From Spirosoma oryzae (GTDB taxonomy: Bacteria > Bacteroidota > Bacteroidia > Cytophagales > Spirosomataceae): a DNA stretch of 64,000 nt. Position 1 is the stretch's first letter, and each line of letters starts with the position of its first letter. The notes below the pieces were generated by a model. That model was given only the letters and a program-made list of their open reading frames with translations, did no database searches and was not told the DNA's origin. The translations under genes and the position numbers were made by a program. Below are positions 8,706-16,753 of this stretch, piece after piece. The stretch covers positions 310,001-374,000 of the forward strand of contig NZ_PVTE01000001.1 of assembly GCF_003002825.1 (NCBI RefSeq). Direction: 5' to 3'.

Positions 8706-11066
8706 TCATTTGGCGAGTTTGCGTAGTTCGACGTCGTTGACCTGGGCGGGGTACTGCTGCCGCAGCTGAGCCAGCCACTGATGCTCCAACTGCGCCTGAT
8801 AATCGTTGATGACACTGCCCCGCGCTTCGGCGAATGTTTTGGGCCGTGCCGGCTCGATCTGACCAAGCTGAACCGATACGGCCTTACCGGCTGGGTGCAG
8901 CGTGGTAGCTGTGCCTGCTTTCCAGGGAGCCAGCCCATCCACGTACGGATTGTCGCCCCGGGCAAACAGGCCTTCCGATACGGTGATTGCGTCGGCAGGC
9001 AGACCCAGGTGGCCGGCTAATGCCTGCGCAACGTCGGCCTTATTGCTGGAGAAATACTGAAACGTCAACCGGCGCTGGGTAGCGGTAGCCTGTTTCGCTT
9101 CGCCCGGCCGGGTGCCCTGATAATCTTTTTCCATGATCCGGCTCAGGCCGATACCGTTCTGCCGCAGAAACGCGACGGCGTTGCGAATACGGCCGGCGGA
9201 GACCGAATCGCGTTCAGCGGGATCGTGCGACGCGGCAACTTCCACGATATAATCGGGGTTGCGAGTCAGGTTGACGACGACCTCATACAGCGCTTCCCGG
9301 TCTTTGGCCGAAACAGTTGTCTGCGCCGGTGCGTAGGTCAGCGCGGGACTCATGCGCCGGAGTGCGTAGGGTGCTTTGCCACCGAGCCACTCGCGGGCCT
9401 GCGTCAGTTGCGCATCGTTTGGCGCGGTGATGAGCGTGGCCCGGATGCGTTCTGGAAACTGATAGCGGTCTTTGTGCGCGTCGAAATAAGCCAGTTGCCC
9501 CGTCGAGTCGGCCACCGATTTTTCCCAGACGTGCGCTTCCATCACCTGCGACATCAGCACCCCGTCCCGAATCTCGTTCATCAGCGATCGGAATTCCGCT
9601 GATTTCTGCTCCAGTCCGTTTTCTTCGGTGGCCAGCAACCGGTCGCCAACGTAGCGGTCGTATAGGCGCTGCATGGCCACGGCGGGCGAACCGGTCAGTG
9701 GTTGTTCAACTGGCTGAACAGGCGTTGGCGCGCCGGGCTTGCGGGCCGGCTGTTGCTTCTGCCGGACGTAAGCGAAAAACTGGTTAACCGTAAACGGCTG
9801 GTTCGCAATCGTAACCAGCGTTTTGTTTTGCAGGGCCGGATCGAGTGGTTCGGTATAACGCCATTGCCCGCGTAGCAGACTGCTGTCGGCTTTGGCGAGG
9901 GTGGCTGCCAGTACGGCCTTGTTGGCCTGTACCGTATAGCTCTTTTCCAGCCGTTGCAGGGTGGCCTGCCGCAGCACTTCGGCCCGAGAGTCAGTAGCGA
10001 CGCGTTGCCGGAGCGAGGGGGCCAGATCGGCGTAGGGCTGAATACCCTGCCGGTCGATGAGTTTGATGATGTGCCAGCCGTAGTTCGTACGGACCGGTTT
10101 CGACAGCTCACCGGGTTTGGTCAGGGCAAAGGCGGCTTCTTCAAAGGCGGGCACCTGTCGGCCCGTTTCAATCAGCGGTAGTACCCCGCCGTTTAGCTTC
10201 GAGGTAACATCGTCGGATAGGTCGCGGCACACGTCATCGAACGCTTCGCCTTTCTGAAGCCGCTCGTAAGCCGCGTCGATGCGTTGCCGGGCTGCCTGTT
10301 GCCCGGCTTCGTCGGCTGCCGGACTGAGCCGAACGAGGATGTGCGCTACCCGTACCAGACCCCGGCTGGGTCGCCGATCATTAATCTTTAGCAAATCATA
10401 GCCGTAGCGGGTGCGAACCGGCTGCGAAATACCTCCGACGGGTGTCTTGTAAGCTGCGGTCTCAAGCGGGTATACAACCGAGAAGGCGGTGAAGTAGCCC
10501 AGGTTGCCACCCATTTGCGCCGTGCTGCGGTCGGTTGAGTTTTCGCGGGCCAGTTTGGCAAAGTCTTCACCGGCTACGGCCCGCTGCCGGAGTGCCTGCA
10601 CCCGCTGATACGCAGCCAGTGTGTCGGCCGGAGCGGCATCTTCCGATACTGCGACCAGCAAATGCGACGCGTTGACCTCCTGCTGCATCCGCTGGTAGGC
10701 TTCGGCGGCCAGCGATTCAATGAGTGGTTTGTCGGTCAGGTACGTCTGCGCCAGTTGCTTGCGGTAGGTATCAATTTCTTCCCGGAAGGCTTCCGTCGTG
10801 TCGCGCCCCTCGGCCTGAGCCGCGAGTACTTTGAGCTTCAGGTTGGTGTACAGGTCGAAGTAGTTACGGACGTCGGTACGCTGGACCGAATCGGCCGAGA
10901 GCTGATTCTTGGTAAACGACTGAAAGAAGTCATCGGTTGTAAACGACTTGTTTCCCAGTGTCAGCAGGGTCGGCTGGGGGGGAGCCGTCTGCACCGTGGT
11001 GGGGGTTGTCGTTTTGCAGGCAGCGGCTAGCAACGTCAGGAGCAAACCGCCAGTAAGTACACGCAT
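8706..11066 (-). CDS. Lipoprotein peptidyl-prolyl isomerase with tandem parvulin domains
   Basis: A 786-residue protein from the ATG at 11066. It starts MRVLTGGLLLTLLAAACK, a lipoprotein signal with the lipid-anchored Cys at 17. The frame is open to 11150, but those codons come from a palindromic repeat and are rejected. At least two rotamase modules follow: one from VNASHLLVAV to YGYDLLKINDRRP (containing KLARENSTDRSTAQMGGNLGY) and one from RVAHILVRLSP to YGWHIIKLIDRQ. The C-terminal half (about 400-786) has no recognised active-site motif and may be a chaperone arm. Likely role: folding of envelope or outer-membrane proteins. Confidence 0.88.
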   Translation of the reverse strand: MRVLTGGLLLTLLAAACKTTTPTTVQTAPPQPTLLTLGNKSFTTDDFFQSFTKNQLSADSVQRTDVRNYFDLYTNLKLKVLAAQAEGRDTTEAFREEIDTYRKQLAQTYLTDKPLIESLAAEAYQRMQQEVNASHLLVAVSEDAAPADTLAAYQRVQALRQRAVAGEDFAKLARENSTDRSTAQMGGNLGYFTAFSVVYPLETAAYKTPVGGISQPVRTRYGYDLLKINDRRPSRGLVRVAHILVRLSPAADEAGQQAARQRIDAAYERLQKGEAFDDVCRDLSDDVTSKLNGGVLPLIETGRQVPAFEEAAFALTKPGELSKPVRTNYGWHIIKLIDRQGIQPYADLAPSLRQRVATDSRAEVLRQATLQRLEKSYTVQANKAVLAATLAKADSSLLRGQWRYTEPLDPALQNKTLVTIANQPFTVNQFFAYVRQKQQPARKPGAPTPVQPVEQPLTGSPAVAMQRLYDRYVGDRLLATEENGLEQKSAEFRSLMNEIRDGVLMSQVMEAHVWEKSVADSTGQLAYFDAHKDRYQFPERIRATLITAPNDAQLTQAREWLGGKAPYALRRMSPALTYAPAQTTVSAKDREALYEVVVNLTRNPDYIVEVAASHDPAERDSVSAGRIRNAVAFLRQNGIGLSRIMEKDYQGTRPGEAKQATATQRRLTFQYFSSNKADVAQALAGHLGLPADAITVSEGLFARGDNPYVDGLAPWKAGTATTLHPAGKAVSVQLGQIEPARPKTFAEARGSVINDYQAQLEHQWLAQLRQQYPAQVNDVELRKLAK

Positions 11067-11078
11067 AAAGTAGTAGAT

Positions 11079-11157
11079 ATGGTTTACGGTATTCGGTTCA
11101 CGGTGGCTTTTGCGTAACGCCTTCACTACCGAAAACGGAATACTGTACACCGTAAAC
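11079..11157. repeat. Inverted acggtattcggttt-word repeat (family B, copy 1)
   Basis: Left arm 11079-11105 (ggtttacggtattcggtt...) and right arm 11128-11157 (accgaaaacggaatac...accgtaaac) are imperfect complements. Other copies: 25485-25520, 27203-27305, 31575-31678, 35529-35729, 36811-36933. Confidence 0.8.
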
Positions 11158-11188
11158 GAAGCAACTAAACTGCCTATTGGCGAGCGGG

Positions 11189-11905
11189 TTATTTTTTGTC
11201 TTTTCCGGGGCGAATACGATTCAGGCGAATGTCGTAGGTCAGGCGGTATTCATACGCGTCGCGCAGGTTGCGCCCCGTGAAAACCACGGGCACACGCACA
11301 TAACCCTGCTTATTCTGACGCAGTTCCGTCTCGTTCAGGTCGACACTGCTTTGGCCCAGTAGATCGTCGTCGTCGAGGTGGTCGACCAGCTTCAAGCCCA
11401 CACCCGATGCCGCCAGTCCCGCCGATACGTAGCGCAGGGGCGTCAGCACGTCTGCCGCCGTCAGTAGCCACGAGGCCGGACCCGCCACCACGTTGTGTAC
11501 CCGTTTGACCTGATCGACCAACTGTTGCGCCCGGTCGTAGGCGTCGACTTCGACCAGCACCAGCGAGGCTACGACCCGCCCCCCGCGCGGAACGGTGATG
11601 TCGATGGGCGCAGCCGGTTTCTGCCCCGCCTGCAAATCGATCACCTGCCCCTTCCGAACGGTCTCGACACCCCAGCCCCCGTTGACGACCCCAGCGGGTT
11701 TGTTCTGCGCGTCGAACGTCGCCAGCGAATACGCCAGCATGATTTCGTCGCGCTGACTGACGGTTTCTTCCAGGTTGACGGCGGTCAGCTGGGTCGGTCG
11801 AAGCTGCGCCGTCGGTACCAGTTGGGGTGTACAGGCCCCCGCTAGCAGCAGGGGCGATAACCAGTAAAGAAGCCGCAGCCGGGCTGAGACGGGACGGTTT
11901 ACCAT
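11189..11905 (-). CDS. Hypothetical lipoprotein
   Basis: A 238-residue protein starting at 11905 (MVNRPVSARLRLLYW) with lipobox LLLAGAC. This ATG follows the stop of the upstream gene by one base; a longer frame to 11992 overlaps that gene and is rejected. The mature protein has an N-terminal part with QRDEIMLAYSLATFD, a middle with ASLVLVEVDAYDRAQQLVDQV, and a basic C-terminus (RLNRIRPGKDKK). It is the last gene of the aguA operon. I do not recognise the family; a periplasmic location is inferred from the lipobox only. Confidence 0.7.
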   Translation of the reverse strand: MVNRPVSARLRLLYWLSPLLLAGACTPQLVPTAQLRPTQLTAVNLEETVSQRDEIMLAYSLATFDAQNKPAGVVNGGWGVETVRKGQVIDLQAGQKPAAPIDITVPRGGRVVASLVLVEVDAYDRAQQLVDQVKRVHNVVAGPASWLLTAADVLTPLRYVSAGLAASGVGLKLVDHLDDDDLLGQSSVDLNETELRQNKQGYVRVPVVFTGRNLRDAYEYRLTYDIRLNRIRPGKDKK

Positions 11906-11906
11906 G

Positions 11907-12242
11907 TTACTTTTCTTCTTCGATGATTGATTCTCCCGACGAACCGTCGCCACTGGTCCACTGCCAGCGTTCGTGCAGCCGCAGCCGACCATCGGGCAAC
12001 TGTTCGGGCGTCGTCCGGCAATGACCGGTCATCAATTCGCCCGCTGTGTTGACATGCTGATACCGCATGTCGAGGGAGTTGTCGGGCGCAACGGTCGCAA
12101 TCAGCGTGCCGCGTACGATGGAACCGCCACCGTATTCGGCCCAAACGATGGTACCTTCCTGATGATACTGAAACAGCGTGTCGCCACTTACTTCGCCGTT
12201 GGCCGTGTTGGTTACAGAGCGAAACGTTTTTCCGTCGTACAT
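11907..12242 (-). CDS. Small conserved protein (often annotated n-acetylglutamate synthase)
   Basis: A 111-residue soluble protein with no signal peptide or membrane segment. Its motifs FRSVTNTANGEVSGDTLF, MRYQHVNTAGELMTGHC and LRLHERWQWTSGD are those of a small, beta-rich conserved family in Bacteroidetes that databases often call n-acetylglutamate synthase. Nothing in the sequence (no GNAT acetyl-CoA loop) supports that enzymatic name. It is the third gene of the aguA operon, 5 bp after the APH-like gene. Confidence 0.75.
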   Translation of the reverse strand: MYDGKTFRSVTNTANGEVSGDTLFQYHQEGTIVWAEYGGGSIVRGTLIATVAPDNSLDMRYQHVNTAGELMTGHCRTTPEQLPDGRLRLHERWQWTSGDGSSGESIIEEEK

Positions 12243-12247
12243 ACGTG

Positions 12248-13027
12248 TTAGTTTAATTCATCCAGCAATGTAAAGTAGCGCATCCGTTCTGTATCGACGG
12301 CGGTCAGCCCATAAGTTGCCAGAAACAGGGCGCCGAAGCGATCGGTGCCGAAATTATGAATCAGGCTGCGGGTGCACAGGGCCAGGTCCTGATACGGGTC
12401 GCCCACGCCCAGCCGACCGACGTCGATAAAGCCGCTCAACGACCAGTTGTCGAGGATTATGTTGGGCAAACAGAAGTCGCCGTGGGTAACAACCAGTTCG
12501 CGCTGGGTGGGTTGCTCCATACGCAATTGGGCCAGCATGTCCTGCGGTGACCGCCCCTGATTGGCCTCGCTGAAATCGTCCGTATCCACCAGGTTATGGA
12601 GAACGTTCACGCTCACCGCGCTGATTTTTACGTCGTTGCGCTGATCGAATGGGCAGGTGGCGGGGTTCAGATCGTGTAGCATGCGCAGACTCTCCGCCAG
12701 CCGCCTGACCAACCGTTCCGGATCGGCCTGCCAGCGTTCGTCCGACGCTGGCAGGCCGGGTAAGGCCCGCATCAGCAAGTAATCGACACCGTCGGTCCGT
12801 TCGTAGTGGACCACCTCCGGGGCTGGCAGGTACGTTCGTAACCAGACTAGCGCGTCGGCTTCGTCCCGTAAACCGCCCCAGGGGTCGACCGGGTTTACTT
12901 TCAGATAGAACGGCTCCCGTCCGTTTATGAATATCGTCTGCGCCGACGACATGCCTAACGAGTCAGGATGCCAGTCTGTGGGCGGCAGTAGCCGTTGCAG
13001 GGTGGCGGGAAGCTGATCGAAGTGCAT
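12248..13027 (-). CDS. APH(3')-like aminoglycoside phosphotransferase
   Basis: A 259-residue antibiotic-kinase fold protein very similar in its motifs to APH(3') enzymes, which phosphorylate the 3'-hydroxyl of kanamycin-type aminoglycosides using ATP. The catalytic loop VTHGDFCLPN holds Asp184 and Asn189; the metal-binding segment GFIDVGRLGVGDPYQDLAL holds Asp202; the ATP-binding Lys is probably Lys43 (FYLKV). The length matches APH(3') (about 260-270). It lies second in an operon, 12 bp after aguA, so it is probably an ancestral chromosomal gene rather than a recently gained cassette. Actual substrate unproven; a small-molecule kinase with another substrate is possible. Confidence 0.88.
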   Translation of the reverse strand: MHFDQLPATLQRLLPPTDWHPDSLGMSSAQTIFINGREPFYLKVNPVDPWGGLRDEADALVWLRTYLPAPEVVHYERTDGVDYLLMRALPGLPASDERWQADPERLVRRLAESLRMLHDLNPATCPFDQRNDVKISAVSVNVLHNLVDTDDFSEANQGRSPQDMLAQLRMEQPTQRELVVTHGDFCLPNIILDNWSLSGFIDVGRLGVGDPYQDLALCTRSLIHNFGTDRFGALFLATYGLTAVDTERMRYFTLLDELN

Positions 13028-13039
13028 GGCAGACGGCGA

Positions 13040-14131
13040 TTAGATGGACGGTTCCTGCTGGCTCAGGCAATGGAAACTGCCCAGCCCCCAGACGATGTCG
13101 GTCGAGTCGATGCCGACGATAGCGCGGCCGGGGTAACACTGTCCGATCAAATCGAGCGCAGTCTGATCCTGCTTGCAACGGAACGTCGGGACAATGACGG
13201 AGCCGTTCGTAATCAGAAAGTTGGCGTACGACGCTGGCAGGCGCAGCCCATCGCTGACGATTGGGTCAGGCATGGGCAATTCCACGATCGTGAGCTGCTT
13301 GCCGTTGAGCAAACGCATCTGCTTCAGCTCGTGGTGGATTTCCTGCAAAAACGGGTAATTGTCGTCGTTTTTATTTGCTTCGTAGGCGGCAATGACCGTG
13401 TCTTCGCTGGCGAACCGAACCGTATCGTCAATGTGGCCGTCGGTGTCGTCGCCGACGATGCCTTCTTCGACCCACAGCACCTGCTGCACGCCGTAGTAGT
13501 CGCACAGATACCGTTCGATGTCGGCCTGCGAGAGGTGGGCGTTGCGGTTCTGGTTGAGCAGACAGGCCCGGCTCGTCAATACAGTACCCGCTCCGTTGAA
13601 TTCCACCGAGCCGCCTTCCATAATTACCGGACCGGCAGCGGTCATGGGCGTTACGTACGGCAGGTTCCGGTAGCGGGCGATGGCCGCCGGAATCTGATCG
13701 TCGAGGTCGAACGGGGGGTATTTGCCGCCCCACGCATTATAGCCCCAGTTGACGATCATGCGTTCCTGCCGGTCGGGGTTGATCAGAAAAGCCGGACCAT
13801 GATCGCGGCACCACGAATCGTTGGTCGGGTGGGGGAGCAGTGTAATCCGGCTCATATCGGCACCGGCTTCGGTGAGCTTCTGCGCGGCTGTCTGCATCAC
13901 CGTTTCGTTGTGCGCGTTGATGCAGACCTGTTCGCTGGCCGAAATGGCTTTGATAAAGTCGATGTAGGCGGGCAGCATCAGCGGTAGCCGCTCCGATGTC
14001 CACGAAGCTTCCGTATGGGGCCAGCTAAGCCAGGTAGCGACGTGGGGATGCCATTCGGGCGGGAAGAAAAAGCCGTGTTGTGCCGGAATAAAATCGTCGG
14101 ACAGCGCCGGCGAGGTTGAAAGCGGGGCCAT
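13040..14131 (-). CDS. aguA: Agmatine deiminase family protein
   Basis: A 363-residue member of the agmatine/peptidyl-arginine deiminase family. Agmatine deiminases hydrolyse agmatine to N-carbamoylputrescine plus ammonia, a step of the arginine-to-putrescine route. Signature motifs are HPTNDSWCRDHGP, VIMEGGSVEFNG and GDDTDGHIDDTVRF, and the catalytic Cys355 sits in GLGSFHCLSQQEP near the C-terminus. Length fits the family. It is the first gene of a four-gene operon with gaps of 12, 5 and 1 bp. A -7 element TAGCTTTG lies on the minus strand at 14155-14162. Confidence 0.92.
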   Translation of the reverse strand: MAPLSTSPALSDDFIPAQHGFFFPPEWHPHVATWLSWPHTEASWTSERLPLMLPAYIDFIKAISASEQVCINAHNETVMQTAAQKLTEAGADMSRITLLPHPTNDSWCRDHGPAFLINPDRQERMIVNWGYNAWGGKYPPFDLDDQIPAAIARYRNLPYVTPMTAAGPVIMEGGSVEFNGAGTVLTSRACLLNQNRNAHLSQADIERYLCDYYGVQQVLWVEEGIVGDDTDGHIDDTVRFASEDTVIAAYEANKNDDNYPFLQEIHHELKQMRLLNGKQLTIVELPMPDPIVSDGLRLPASYANFLITNGSVIVPTFRCKQDQTALDLIGQCYPGRAIVGIDSTDIVWGLGSFHCLSQQEPSI

Positions 14132-14154
14132 GTATGAACGGGGTAATGATGCCG

Positions 14155-14162
14155 CAAAGCTA
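14155..14162 (-). promoter_or_regulatory. -7 promoter element for the aguA operon
   Basis: The minus strand reads TAGCTTTG, an exact TAnnTTTG match, 23 bp upstream of the aguA ATG. A TTG triplet lies about 24 bp further upstream (complement of 14187-14189), slightly wide for the -33 box. Confidence 0.55.
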
Positions 14163-14194
14163 CGAAAAAGGCCTACGGCATCGTAACAAGCCGC

Positions 14195-14869
14195 TTATTC
14201 CGTAGGCAGTAGTTGCTGAATCGAGGCTGGTGTCAACCCGACAAAGTTATCGATGATTAGCGCGGCTCCGGACGTGGCCAGTTCGGCACGTGTATGCGTC
14301 GTCGCCAGCGCCACGACAACCATGCCCGCCCGCAGTCCGGCTTCGATACCGGCAAACGCATCTTCAAATACGACGCATCGGGCGGGCGGTATGTTGAGCC
14401 GGTCGGCGGCTTTCAGGTAGATTTCGGGGTCGGGTTTACCGTGCGTAACCATACTCGCATCGACGATGGTGTCGAAAAAAGGGCGCAGCGCCAGCCCGTC
14501 GAGTGTGAAGCCGATGTTGCTCACCGGTGCCGACGTGCCTACTGCCATCGGTACTCCGTCGGCCTGCATGGCCGTCAGGAAATCGAGCAACCCCGTCAGC
14601 GGCTGCCGATGCGGTACGTACAGCGTCCGGTAAATCTCCTCCTTTTCTTCGGTCCGTTGCGCCAGTTCCGTAGCAGACAACGGGTGTCCGAAAACGTAAG
14701 CCATCGAGTCGGCGGAAACGTGCCCGTTGATGTGGTCGACGTACTGTTGGCGGGTCAGCGTCAGGCCGTTGTGGTGGGCAAACTGAATCCAGGCATTGAT
14801 ATGAAAATCGGTATTGTCGACCAGCACGCCGTCCATGTCGAACAGCGCAGCGAAAGCGGGGGTAAGCAT
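14195..14869 (-). CDS. HAD-superfamily hydrolase, beta-phosphoglucomutase-like
   Basis: A 224-residue HAD phosphatase. Motif I is LFDMDGVLVDN, with nucleophile Asp11 and acid/base Asp13; motif II is in AVGTSAP; motif III/IV is KPDPEIYLKAADRLN followed by CVVFEDAFAGIEAGLRAG. The helical cap inserted after motif I (about 20-90) is of the beta-phosphoglucomutase/GS1-like type. The substrate cannot be read from sequence; candidates are sugar phosphates or small phosphate esters. A palindromic spacer separates it from the upstream gene. Confidence 0.85.
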   Translation of the reverse strand: MLTPAFAALFDMDGVLVDNTDFHINAWIQFAHHNGLTLTRQQYVDHINGHVSADSMAYVFGHPLSATELAQRTEEKEEIYRTLYVPHRQPLTGLLDFLTAMQADGVPMAVGTSAPVSNIGFTLDGLALRPFFDTIVDASMVTHGKPDPEIYLKAADRLNIPPARCVVFEDAFAGIEAGLRAGMVVVALATTHTRAELATSGAALIIDNFVGLTPASIQQLLPTE

Positions 14870-14873
14870 ATGG

Positions 14874-15055
14874 GTTTTGGTTTGTGGTTCGTAGTTGGCT
14901 GACGTGGTTTTGTTGCCTGGACGTCCACGTCCGGGTGCCCGTCAGGGCAATTAATTCGGGCGGCAGCTTTGTTGGTCGCTATCGCGCCCACCCGGACGTG
15001 GACGTCCAGGCTACATACCTGCGTTAACCAACGACAAACCACGAACCACAAACTA
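14874..15055. repeat. Nested palindromic repeats (two word families)
   Basis: The outer pair 14880-14903 and 15022-15055 consists of complementary gtttgtggttcgt words. Inside it is a perfect 23-bp inverted repeat, 14915-14937 and 14989-15011, whose arms read gcctggacgtccacgtccgg outward. The nesting of one family inside another resembles that at 30939-31111. Confidence 0.85.
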
Positions 15056-15056
15056 A

Positions 15057-15275
15057 TTAACTAATTACGTCTCCCGCCAGTTGGGCGGCTTCGTGGAGGA
15101 GTTCGGTGGCGACAAGTTCGTCGGTGACGGCTTCGATCCGCTCGTCGACGTCGGCCAGCCGTTCGTCATCCAGCACCGTTGTCCTGTTCATGCCCAGCAG
15201 CACGCGACCTACGTAGAGCAGGCTGAGCGAAAAGCGCAGTTCGGGTAGCGCGTGGCTGTGGCGGGTCTCGGTCAT
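15057..15275 (-). CDS. Small hypothetical protein
   Basis: A 72-residue protein (MTETRHSHALPELRFSLSLL...) whose ATG at 15275 lies 2 bp after the stop of the upstream DUF1080 gene, indicating translational coupling. The second half is acidic and helical (DDERLADVDERIEAVTDEL). There is no signal peptide. Family and function unknown; reality is supported mainly by the tight spacing. Confidence 0.5.
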   Translation of the reverse strand: MTETRHSHALPELRFSLSLLYVGRVLLGMNRTTVLDDERLADVDERIEAVTDELVATELLHEAAQLAGDVIS

Positions 15276-15277
15276 GG

Positions 15278-15961
15278 TCAGAGCGGTTTGATTTTCAGGT
15301 TTCGGTAGTAGATCGGCGCACCGGCGTGTTTACCCTGCAAACCGATGAAGCCGTGGAGGGGCAACGTCGCCGGGGCTTTGCTGAACCACGCGGGCGGCTT
15401 GGTACCGTCGGGGTTGACCGTTGCCGATATAAACTGACTCAGGTCGATGGTGTTGACCAACTGATTGTTCAGCACCACGTAGATCATCTTGCCCTGACAG
15501 GTGATGGTATAGCGGTTCCACTCGCCCGGCTTCTTTACGGCGCTCTTAGTTGCCGGCTGGTGACCGAAAAACGAACCGCAACGCCAGTTGGCCGGTGCTT
15601 CCGCCCACTCTTTGGCGTAGTCGTCGGCAATCTGAATTTCTACCGAATTCGGAATCCAGTTGGCCGTATCGCTGGCATGCACCACGACGCCACTGTTTGT
15701 CCCGTCGGCCGTTTTAAACTGCAAATCCAAAATAAAATCGTCGTAGGGGGTGTTCGTCCAGATGGGCTTGTCATCCGTTGCCGTCAGTTCGCCCTCGTCC
15801 ATGCGCCAGACTCCCTTTGGAAACGACGCATTCGTCAGGTTAGTTTCGAAGAGATACTCCCAGCCGACCCCGCTGGTGTTTGGATGGCCTTTGGGTGGTG
15901 TCTGGGCCATTGTCGACTGACCGAAACTGACAATCAGGGTTAGGATAATCAGGAAGCGCAT
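15278..15961 (-). CDS. DUF1080 / 3-keto-disaccharide hydrolase domain protein, secreted
   Basis: A 227-residue protein from the ATG at 15961, with signal peptide FLIILTLIVSFGQSTMAQ. A concanavalin-like fold is indicated by WRMDEGELTATDDKPIWT, NSGVVVHASDT, SVEIQIADD, GEWNRYTITCQGKMIYVVLN and HGFIGLQGK, the string of motifs of DUF1080 (3-keto-disaccharide hydrolase-like). Such proteins act on 3-keto sugars or carbohydrates in the periplasm of Bacteroidetes and Planctomycetes. A longer frame to 16048 is not needed. Downstream it is coupled to a 72-residue protein. Confidence 0.85.
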   Translation of the reverse strand: MRFLIILTLIVSFGQSTMAQTPPKGHPNTSGVGWEYLFETNLTNASFPKGVWRMDEGELTATDDKPIWTNTPYDDFILDLQFKTADGTNSGVVVHASDTANWIPNSVEIQIADDYAKEWAEAPANWRCGSFFGHQPATKSAVKKPGEWNRYTITCQGKMIYVVLNNQLVNTIDLSQFISATVNPDGTKPPAWFSKAPATLPLHGFIGLQGKHAGAPIYYRNLKIKPL

Positions 15962-16029
15962 GAAGGAAATAAGCACAGAAGTCAAGTCAATAAGTAGGCA
16001 TGGATGCCTAAGAGAAGTTGCTGATTTAC

Positions 16030-16062
16030 AGACCTGACAGGTTTTCAAAACCTGTCAGGTCT
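16030..16062. repeat. Short perfect hairpin, gacctgacaggttttc type (family C)
   Basis: A 33-base near-perfect palindrome: gacctgacaggtttt, then its complement ending cctgtcaggtc. It shares the plan of the hairpins at 29973-30005, 43036-43068 and 45603-45639 (a G/C-led stem, centre ggttttcaaaacc) with a different outer word. It lies between the stop of the DinB-like gene and the DUF1080 gene and could act as a transcription terminator or processing site. Confidence 0.8.
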
Positions 16063-16075
16063 ACTCGTACGTATC

Positions 16076-16609
16076 TTACGCTTGCATGGCGAGCCGGATA
16101 TGGGCCAGGTGATGTTCACCATGCCATACCGTCATCGACAGTGCCTGCGGGATTGTTAGCGTACGGGCGCGTACGGGGTGATAGTAGGTAACGGCCAGTT
16201 CTTCGGGTTGTAACGAACCGGCCAGGAAGGCAATGCGCCGGTGAACGCCATACAGCATCGTCACCGAATCGGAGATGGGGGCATTCTGGGCTTCCGGGAG
16301 CGCTGCCCAGCCATTCATATCAACCATCAGCGTGGTCGTACCCGGCTCGACAAGCGCATTTTTTAGTCGAAAAAAATGCAGTAGATGCATATCCGCCACA
16401 TGGTGAACAAGTTGTTGAACGGTCCAACTACCGGGGCGGTACTGTTTCTGTAGATCGTCGGGCGTGGCGTTGTTCAGGACCAGTGCGTACACGTCGGGCA
16501 GGGTACGAATCTGGTCGACAAGCTGCCGGATATCGGCTAGGGTGTAGGTCTCCTGCGGTTGCCAGGGGCCGATTGGAAAACGGAGTGGGTCAATGGGTTC
16601 GGTGGTCAT
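16076..16609 (-). CDS. DinB/YfiT-type metal-dependent hydrolase or thiol transferase
   Basis: A 177-residue four-helix-bundle protein of the DinB superfamily, close to YfiT/BstA. The start LRFPIGPWQPQETY is a typical YfiT N-terminus. Metal-ligand histidines are in VQQLVHHVADMH (69/70, 74) and in WHGEHHLAHI near the C-terminus (about 166-170). YfiT-type proteins bind Zn or Ni; BstA conjugates bacillithiol to electrophiles. Exact activity here is inferred. The gene is monocistronic or the first of a short unit. TATCTTTA on the minus strand (16650-16657) resembles a -7 box with one mismatch. Confidence 0.85.
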   Translation of the reverse strand: MTTEPIDPLRFPIGPWQPQETYTLADIRQLVDQIRTLPDVYALVLNNATPDDLQKQYRPGSWTVQQLVHHVADMHLLHFFRLKNALVEPGTTTLMVDMNGWAALPEAQNAPISDSVTMLYGVHRRIAFLAGSLQPEELAVTYYHPVRARTLTIPQALSMTVWHGEHHLAHIRLAMQA

Positions 16610-16675
16610 ACGGGTAAACTGAGCGCAGCCCTGGTATGAGGCTTAGCCGTAAAGATACACGATTGACAAACGAAC

Positions 16676-16718
16676 CACGACCCACCCGCAACCAAATAAT
16701 GGCCGTGGGTGGGTCGTG
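16676..16718. terminator. Hairpin with acgacccaccc arms
   Basis: Arm 16676-16690 (cacgacccacccgca) is complementary to 16705-16718 (gtgggtgggtcgtg), around a 14-base loop. It sits between the start of the DinB-like gene and the stop of the TlpA-like gene, both on the minus strand, so it could terminate the TlpA transcript. There is no long T run. Confidence 0.55.
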
Positions 16719-16753
16719 TGGTAACCGGCAGCGAACGGGCCGAAGCCGGACGA

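Noticed and set aside
12995..13987. 330-codon plus-strand frame
   Set aside because: Antisense shadow of agmatine deiminase, which has all its catalytic motifs.
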